Assembly (NCBI GenBank): GCA_947463755.1
Contig: CANHUK010000103.1
Coordinates: forward strand, 1-6,222
Direction of reading: 5' to 3'
Length of the DNA stretch: 6,222 bases
From: Chitinophagaceae bacterium
GTDB taxonomy: Bacteria; Bacteroidota; Bacteroidia; Chitinophagales; Chitinophagaceae
The notes beneath the pieces are model-generated. The model made no database searches. It was not told the origin of the DNA and was given only the letters and a program-made list of their open reading frames with translations. Position 1 is the stretch's first letter. Each line of letters starts with the position of its first letter. Both the position numbers and the translations under genes were made by a program. Shown here piece by piece: positions 5,434 to 6,222 of this stretch.

Positions 5434-5463
5434 ACCTGTGAATCACACCCGGGGATCTCTACC
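5434..5463. repeat. Imperfect direct repeat, copy A
   Basis: ACCTGTGAA, then ACCCGGG after four bases, then TACC at the end. The same three blocks, in the same order and nearly the same spacing, recur at 5511-5538. The copies start 77 bases apart, and both lie between the stop of the secreted protein gene and its terminator. A small hairpin, ACCGG-N5-CCGGT (5461-5475), follows copy A. Confidence 0.5.
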
Positions 5464-5510
5464 GGTCATCCCGGTGGATAACTGTGCATGATCTGTATCC
5501 TTTGTCGTCA

Positions 5511-5538
5511 ACCTGTGAAATAACCCGGGAGCGCTACC
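5511..5538. repeat. Imperfect direct repeat, copy B
   Basis: ACCTGTGAA (5511-5519), ACCCGGG (5523-5529) and TACC (5535-5538), matching copy A at 5434-5463 with a shift of one or two bases. The second half overlaps the left arm of the terminator stem at 5527-5534. Confidence 0.5.
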
Positions 5539-5582
5539 TCCAGGTCACCTGATCGTGATCATGGCGGGGCGCTCCCCTTTTT
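5527..5582 (+). terminator. Large two-tier terminator of the secreted protein gene
   Basis: The outer stem GGGAGCGC (5527-5534) pairs perfectly with GCGCTCCC (5569-5576) and is followed by C and five T (5578-5582). Inside, CCAGGTCAC pairs with GTGATC-A-TGG (one G:U pair and one bulged A) around a 6-base loop, giving a second stem of about 9 pairs. It starts about 100 bases after the stop at 5425. Confidence 0.72.
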
Positions 5583-5636
5583 CGCGATCAAATGACCAGC
5601 GCGCGCCGAACCACTGACGTGACGACCTTCGGCCGT

Positions 5637-5658
5637 TACCCCGAATCGGGTATTTTTT
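5637..5658 (+). terminator. Hairpin TACCC-N6-GGGTA followed by T6
   Basis: TACCC (5637-5641) and GGGTA (5648-5652) close on a 6-base loop, and six T follow (5653-5658). It looks like a second, weaker plus-strand terminator just before the sensor gene. It carries the same TACCC/GGGTA arms as the inverted repeats at 4582-4603 and 4701-4718, so a regulatory role cannot be excluded. Confidence 0.55.
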
Positions 5659-5664
5659 CAACAC

Positions 5665-5688
5665 ATGTCTGTTCGACATCGATCGATG
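5665..5688. promoter_or_regulatory. Overlapping palindromes before the sensor gene, candidate operator
   Basis: CATCGATCGATG (5677-5688) is a perfect 12-base palindrome. It overlaps the inverted repeat ATGTC-N5-GACAT (5665-5679). TAATTTG at 5692-5698, one base short of a proper TAnnTTTG element, lies between it and the ATG at 5705. The location fits a promoter-operator region for the sensor gene. Confidence 0.4.
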
Positions 5689-5704
5689 CGGTAATTTGAA
5701 CTTG

Positions 5705-6222
5705 ATGAATGGCCGCCTCCTGCTGATGATATTGATCTTCTGTTCAACCTGCCTTGCCGGCCGGGGGCAATTACGTCTGTACATCGAAGGCCATCAGCAG
5801 GATCCTGCAGCGGCAGGGATCGGCTATCAATTTGTAGACCACGCCGCATTCACCGATGCTGCCCTGGAGGAGGTTTGCCGACAGCCGTGGCGGCCTTTTA
5901 CTGATCCTGCGATGCGGCTGACAGATCCTGTCCGGACCTGTTGGATCAGCCTTCCGGCTCCCGAACGGCCTCCGGGTGCAAAAGAACTGTTGCTGCACAT
6001 CGACAATCCCCATCTAAATGTCCTCAAGGTATGGGTGCGGGGTGCCCGTGGCCAGACCATGGGTTTTCCTGTCACGGGCGATAATCTTCCCTTCGGCACA
6101 AGGATGTCTCCGGAGGCGGGATTCGTGTATGCGTTGCCCTTCACAATCGGTCCCGGAGACACGATCATCATCGCGGCCGACAAGCGGGCGTCAAAACTTG
6201 AGTTGCCGCTCCATATTTCTTC
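5705..6222 (+). CDS. 7TMR-DISMED2-type extracellular sensor protein, N-terminal part, truncated by window edge
   Basis: The frame from ATG 5705 stays open to the window edge (172 full codons). Residues 1-21 are a signal peptide: MNGR, then hydrophobic LLLMILIF, then a stretch ending AGRG before Gln22. The exported part looks like a 7TMR-DISMED2 jelly-roll sensor domain: an early 'AAFTDAALEEV' segment, then a Trp in TCWISLPAP, then KELLLHIDNPHLNVLKVWV, then GFPVTGDNLPFG, then FVYALPFTIGPGDTIIIAADK. The 'lvl.l.np.ld.v.vw' to 'f.l.l..gdt' spacing is typical. In this family the domain is usually followed by seven membrane helices and then a histidine kinase, cyclase, GGDEF or HTH output, all beyond the window. 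It probably senses an extracytoplasmic ligand, often thought to be carbohydrate. The ATG is chosen because no in-frame ATG lies in the ~50 bases upstream that I read and the signal peptide begins here; no clear Shine-Dalgarno is visible. Confidence 0.75.
   Translation, partial: MNGRLLLMILIFCSTCLAGRGQLRLYIEGHQQDPAAAGIGYQFVDHAAFTDAALEEVCRQPWRPFTDPAMRLTDPVRTCWISLPAPERPPGAKELLLHIDNPHLNVLKVWVRGARGQTMGFPVTGDNLPFGTRMSPEAGFVYALPFTIGPGDTIIIAADKRASKLELPLHIS

Noticed and set aside
5545..6183. Minus-strand open frames opposite the sensor gene and its upstream region
   Set aside because: Compositions are Arg/Ser/Pro-rich as expected for antisense shadows, while the plus frame from 5705 has a signal peptide and a recognisable DISMED2 pattern.

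Overview
The window looks like a chromosomal stretch from a Bacteroidota bacterium, probably of the Chitinophagaceae/Sphingobacteriia type (the rank below phylum is a guess). The best clue is the promoter pattern: several starts are preceded by a TAnnTTTG -7 element, in two cases with TTG 20 bases upstream, and Shine-Dalgarno signals are weak or absent. Gene content fits too: a caspase/DUF4384 protein, a 7TMR-DISMED2 receptor, secreted proteins whose mature form probably starts at Gln, and a tRNA without an encoded CCA. No mobile element, CRISPR array or rRNA was seen.

Layout. Positions 3-1331 (+) hold the C-terminal part of a caspase-family protein with a DUF4384-like domain. It converges, with a 6-base gap, on a minus-strand pair: a small XRE-type regulator (1702-1929) followed by L-rhamnose mutarotase rhaM (1338-1652). 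A promoter region shared back to back separates the regulator from a tRNA-Ala(GGC) gene (2066-2139), which has its own promoter and terminator. Next comes a polytopic GT-C-like membrane glycosyltransferase on the minus strand (2368-3732), visibly lower in GC than its neighbours. Upstream of it, also on minus, is a lipoprotein made almost wholly of twelve CxxC zinc-knuckle units of the DnaJ CxxCxGxG type (3987-4514). A 251-base control region full of inverted repeats divides it from a divergent secreted beta-rich protein built of two related modules (4766-5425). That gene ends at a large structured terminator. The window closes with the N-terminal 172 codons of a 7TMR-DISMED2 extracellular sensor (5705 to the edge).

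How the genes may work together. Most of this is a chain of single-gene units, not one operon. The part most worth a second look is 3987-5425: a cysteine-rich lipoprotein and a secreted protein, divergently transcribed. Each -7 element has an inverted repeat with TACCC/GGGTA arms at a similar distance upstream, which suggests (by inference only) a shared regulator. A third TACCC/GGGTA hairpin lies before the sensor gene but looks more like a terminator. The XRE-rhaM pair may be an operon, but no other rhamnose gene is visible.
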